Shown piece by piece: positions 7,561-9,273 of a DNA stretch of 9,273 nucleotides. How positions within the stretch are numbered: the stretch's first letter is position 1; every line of letters begins with the position of its first letter. Below the pieces are notes generated by a model. The model made no database searches and had not been told where the DNA came from. It saw nothing but the letters and a program-made list of their open reading frames with translations. The position numbers and the translations under genes were made by a program. This DNA is from Nitrospirota bacterium (lineage in GTDB: Bacteria; Nitrospirota; Thermodesulfovibrionia; Thermodesulfovibrionales; Magnetobacteriaceae), in NCBI GenBank assembly GCA_015232165.1, contig JADGAE010000059.1:1-9273 (forward strand). The letters run 5' to 3'.

Positions 7561-7613
7561 TAAACTGTTTTTCTTGCATTTATCTTGGCAATGTTACATG
7601 TAAAAAAAAACAA

Positions 7614-7660
7614 GGGATTGTCTGAACCAGGATTACACAGATTAGAGGATTTACAGGAAA
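7614..7660 (+). repeat. Dispersed repeat, plus-orientation copy
   Basis: Bases 7614-7647 match the reverse complement of 1-34 at 30 of 34 positions. The sequence continues with GATTTACAGGAAA, which looks like part of the same element because it repeats the GATTACACAGATT style of the first half. It abuts the next repeat, which begins near 7665. No protein is credible here. Confidence 0.65.
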
Positions 7661-7664
7661 AAGG

Positions 7665-7748
7665 TATCCTCTTTATATTTCACGGTAACTATACTTTTAC
7701 GCATCCTGGATTCATGGTCAAGCCAGGAATGACCCCTGTTCGAGCCAG
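7665..7748 (+). repeat. 84-base direct repeat, copy A
   Basis: These 84 bases align without gaps to 9190-9273 with 7 mismatches (about 92 percent identity). The unit has an AT-rich left part and a hairpin: ATTCATGG (7710-7717) against CCAGGAAT (7723-7730), with one mismatch and a TCAAG loop. The last 21 bases, from CCAGGAAT onward, include the left arm of the next hairpin. The two copies lie on either side of the flagellin gene. Confidence 0.85.
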
Positions 7749-7773
7749 AGCTTGCCCCTGGCCTGAACAGGGG
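7733..7773 (+). repeat. Long imperfect hairpin
   Basis: The arm 7733-7748 pairs with 7758-7773 around a 9-base loop. The outer nine pairs are perfect (CCCCTGTTC with GAACAGGGG), followed by one G-T pair, one mismatch and five perfect pairs. The hairpin is not followed by a T-run, so it is not a standard terminator. The left arm recurs at the very end of the window, so the right arm of that copy probably lies just beyond it. Confidence 0.75.
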
Positions 7774-7806
7774 GGCATGCACACTTGAAAAACGGCTGTA
7801 ACTGTC

Positions 7807-7872
7807 ATTCCTGCGAAACATGTCCCTGGCCTGAACCATGTCCCTGGCCTGAACAGGGAAAGGAGCAGGAAT
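7807..7872 (+). repeat. Hairpin repeat carrying an 18-bp tandem duplication
   Basis: ATTCCTGC (7807-7814) and GCAGGAAT (7865-7872) are perfect inverted arms. Between them CATGTCCCTGGCCTGAAC occurs twice without a gap or mismatch, at 7819-7836 and 7837-7854. The inner unit resembles the CCCCTGGCCTGAACAGGGG loop side of the hairpin at 7733-7773. This suggests that one hairpin repeat inserted into another, or expanded by slippage, after which the 18-bp unit duplicated. Confidence 0.75.
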
Positions 7873-7961
7873 CCATGCCTTTTAACCGGGAAATAAATTT
7901 AATGCCTATGTAGTTTACTCCGCTGACATAGAACAGTAGCATAAACATAGCACTTTGGTGG

Positions 7962-8053
7962 GGTCAAGGGGGCTGGCCCCCTTGCAGGGGGTTCTGAAGG
8001 GGGCGCGGTAACGTCGCTGTGCGAGCGGAGCCGCCACTTTTTTTTTCTTGACC
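7962..8053 (+). repeat. GC-rich structured element ending in nine Ts
   Basis: The element is bounded by GGTCAAG (7962-7968) and CTTGACC (8047-8053), a perfect 7-bp terminal inverted repeat. It starts with a perfect 8-bp hairpin, CAAGGGGG (7965-7972) with CCCCCTTG (7977-7984) and a CTGG loop. A GC-rich stretch follows, with TCGC-TGT-GCGA (8014-8024), then nine Ts (8038-8046). It could be a non-autonomous mobile repeat, a small structured RNA, or a terminator that shields the flagellin gene from upstream transcription. The GC content differs sharply from its AT-rich flanks. Confidence 0.55.
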
Positions 8054-8113
8054 GGAGTTAACTCAACAGGCAATATAAATTTTACCCTGCTTTTTTAAGA
8101 GGATACGGAAAAA

Positions 8114-8151
8114 GGTTTTATATAAAATCCTGATAATCCCTATACGGATTA
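8114..8151. promoter_or_regulatory. Two palindromes upstream of the flagellin promoter
   Basis: TTTTATATAAAA (8116-8127) is a perfect 12-base palindrome, extended by a G-C pair and a G-T pair on its outside. Close behind, TAATCC (8134-8139) and GGATTA (8146-8151) form a 6-bp inverted repeat with a 6-base spacer. They lie just upstream of the candidate -35 at 8162, where a regulator could bind. AT-rich DNA produces such palindromes by chance, so this is tentative. Confidence 0.25.
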
Positions 8152-8161
8152 AAAATATCTC

Positions 8162-8190
8162 TTGACAATGATGTATATTGTGTACTAAAC
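8162..8190 (+). promoter_or_regulatory. Candidate flagellin promoter
   Basis: TTGACA at 8162-8167 is a perfect sigma70 -35 element. The -10 is ambiguous: TACTAA at 8183-8188 has a short 15-base spacer, and CTAAAC at 8185-8190 has 17 bases but a poor match. I found no good sigma28 site (TAAA with GCCGATAA) and no sigma54 GG-N10-GC site, although flagellin genes usually have one of these. The leader to the start codon would be about 65-75 bases. Confidence 0.3.
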
Positions 8191-8254
8191 TAAAAACAGT
8201 GTAGTGAAATAGAACCGTTTTAGAGACCTTTATTTTAACAATCCATTTAGACAT

Positions 8255-8260
8255 GGAGGT
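8255..8260 (+). promoter_or_regulatory. Ribosome binding site fixing the flagellin start
   Basis: GGAGGT lies 4 bases before the ATG at 8265. The in-frame ATG at 8253 overlaps this Shine-Dalgarno and so is not the start. An ATG at 8271 is also in frame but is less well spaced. Confidence 0.75.
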
Positions 8261-8264
8261 TAAC

Positions 8265-9158
8265 ATGAGCATGACGATCAATACTAATATGCCGAGCATA
8301 AATGCTCAAAACAGTCTTAACAAGATTCAGTCCGCCTTGCCGAAAATAATGGATCAACTGTCCTCGGGTTATCGTATTAATTCGGCTGCGGATGATGCAG
8401 CAGGGCTGGCCATTGCCACGAAAATGAGTTCCGATGTTCGGGCCTTTGCGGTATCCATAAATAACGCAAACGACGGAATATCGATGGTTCAGACAGCCGA
8501 TGGTGCCATGAGCAGTATAAATGACACCCTGCAGGATGTACGGAGTCTGGCTCTTCAGGCACAAAGCGGACAGTACGGCCCCGAAGACGTCAAATCCATG
8601 CAGGAACAGGCAGATGCCTTGCTGTCCACTATCGATACCACGGCTACGCAAACGTCTTTTAACGGACAAAAATTACTGGATGGCTCCTTTTCAAAGACCA
8701 TATTCATAGGTACCGGTCCCGGCGACAAAGGCATAAAAGTTGACGTAGGCAATATGCAAATCAACCAGTTGGGGAGCGACTCAAATGCGAACCTGGCTTC
8801 GGTGATGTCACCTCAGGCTGCCCAACAAGCAGGGCAATCAAATGGCGGACAGGGCTCCCTGGAGACAAATCCCTCACAGGCCGTTAATATAATTGATGCC
8901 GCCATGAATCAGGTCAATAGTGAAAGGTCAAAGCTCGGCGCCATCAGTAACCGCTTCGAGGCATCTATAAATAACCTCAACACTGCTTCCGAAAATACCC
9001 AGGCCGCAACTTCCAGGATAATGGACACCGACTATGCTCAAGCCACCTCCAACCTTAAAAAGAACTTGATACAAAACAATGCAGCCATATCTATGCTGGC
9101 ACAAGCAAACATCCTGCCGCAAAATTCCATAAGGCTGTTAATGCCATGGGGTTCTTGA
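8265..9158 (+). CDS. fliC: Flagellin, short form without a large variable domain
   Basis: A 297-residue flagellin, the exported subunit that polymerises into the flagellar filament. The N-terminal D0/D1 region starts TINTNMPSINAQNSL (4-18) and contains LSSGYRINSAADDAAGLAI (32-50) and NANDGISMVQTADGAM (67-82). The C-terminal D1/D0 region has LGAISNRFEASINNL (224-238), RIMDTDYAQATSNL (251-264) and MLAQANILPQ (277-286). The middle (about 140-205) is short and Gln/Ser/Asn/Gly-rich, so the outer D2/D3 domains are absent, as in many compact flagellins. It has no cleavable signal peptide, as expected for type III flagellar export. The last residues, RLLMPWGS, run a few residues past the usual ending near LL. 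No FliD, FliS, FlaG or other flagellar gene is in the window. The symbol is given by family and could equally be flaA or hag. Confidence 0.95.
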   Translation: MSMTINTNMPSINAQNSLNKIQSALPKIMDQLSSGYRINSAADDAAGLAIATKMSSDVRAFAVSINNANDGISMVQTADGAMSSINDTLQDVRSLALQAQSGQYGPEDVKSMQEQADALLSTIDTTATQTSFNGQKLLDGSFSKTIFIGTGPGDKGIKVDVGNMQINQLGSDSNANLASVMSPQAAQQAGQSNGGQGSLETNPSQAVNIIDAAMNQVNSERSKLGAISNRFEASINNLNTASENTQAATSRIMDTDYAQATSNLKKNLIQNNAAISMLAQANILPQNSIRLLMPWGS

Positions 9159-9189
9159 GTTATGTCCATGTTTCAATAAGAAAAAAAAG

Positions 9190-9273
9190 TATCTTCTTTA
9201 TATTTAATGGTAACTATTATTTTACGCTTCCTGGATTCCTGGTCAAGCCAGGAATGACCCCTGTTCGAGCCAG
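9190..9273 (+). repeat. 84-base direct repeat, copy B (cut by window end)
   Basis: Matches 7665-7748 without gaps, with 7 mismatches. Its hairpin is perfect here: ATTCCTGG (9235-9242) and CCAGGAAT (9248-9255) around TCAAG. It starts 31 bases after the flagellin stop. The hairpin has no T-run but could still protect the 3' end of the flagellin message. The element probably continues past the window, since copy A is followed by the right arm of a second hairpin. Confidence 0.85.

Noticed and set aside
1..7647. Composite transposon bounded by the 34-base inverted repeats
   Set aside because: No transposase or recombinase gene and no target-site duplication is visible, and the repeat looks like a dispersed intergenic element.
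7585..7839. Two short open frames (about 62-67 codons) on opposite strands in the spacer
   Set aside because: Both run through dispersed hairpin repeats. Neither has a convincing ribosome binding site, and they are most likely incidental.
7501..8264. CRISPR array, because several repeats lie in one spacer
   Set aside because: The repeats are palindromic, of different lengths and irregularly spaced, with no regular repeat-spacer units.
8041..8264. Sigma28 or sigma54 flagellin promoter
   Set aside because: I could not find a GCCGATAA-like -10 or a GG-N10-GC pair at proper spacing in this leader.

Overview
The window appears to be a chromosomal segment of a motile, Gram-negative-type bacterium. 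Coding DNA has moderate GC, while the spacers are AT-rich and crowded with short hairpin repeats. A REC-PAS-histidine kinase, a flagellin and a DUF2760/Hsp70/Hsp70-DUF3731 cluster together would fit Desulfobacterota, Nitrospirota or some Proteobacteria. That placement is an inference from gene content, and nothing in the window fixes the taxon.

Layout: (1) Positions 1-212 hold a 34-base dispersed repeat (1-34, minus orientation) and a candidate promoter. (2) Positions 213-5891 hold three plus-strand genes that look like one operon: a two-helix membrane protein of the DUF2760 family, a divergent Hsp70 of 644 residues, and a second divergent Hsp70 of 960 residues with a C-terminal DUF3731-type domain. 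The last two are 7 bases apart and are clearly paralogous. (3) A convergent junction (5892-5998) has a weak bidirectional terminator and a repeat relic. (4) A minus-strand hybrid kinase (5999-7495) has the order receiver, PAS, HisKA, HATPase and no membrane segment. (5) A 769-base spacer (7496-8264) has no credible gene. It holds a 9-bp inverted repeat with divergent TTGACA hexamers, several nested hairpin repeats, an 18-bp tandem duplication, a GC-rich element ending in nine Ts, and the flagellin leader. (6) A complete short flagellin (8265-9158) is followed by a second copy of one hairpin repeat that runs off the window end.

The most interesting biology is the three-gene chaperone module. 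A membrane-anchored DUF2760 protein is followed by two non-canonical Hsp70s. Both keep the ATPase motifs, and neither has the DnaK-type helical lid. One carries an extra helical domain in its place. No DnaJ or GrpE gene is adjacent. I infer that the module is a dedicated membrane-associated chaperone machine of unknown client. The kinase and flagellin are probably separate transcription units. The second theme is the density of related palindromic repeats. One 34-base repeat occurs in inverted orientation 7.6 kb apart around the chaperone and kinase genes, and an 84-base repeat occurs in direct orientation on either side of the flagellin gene.
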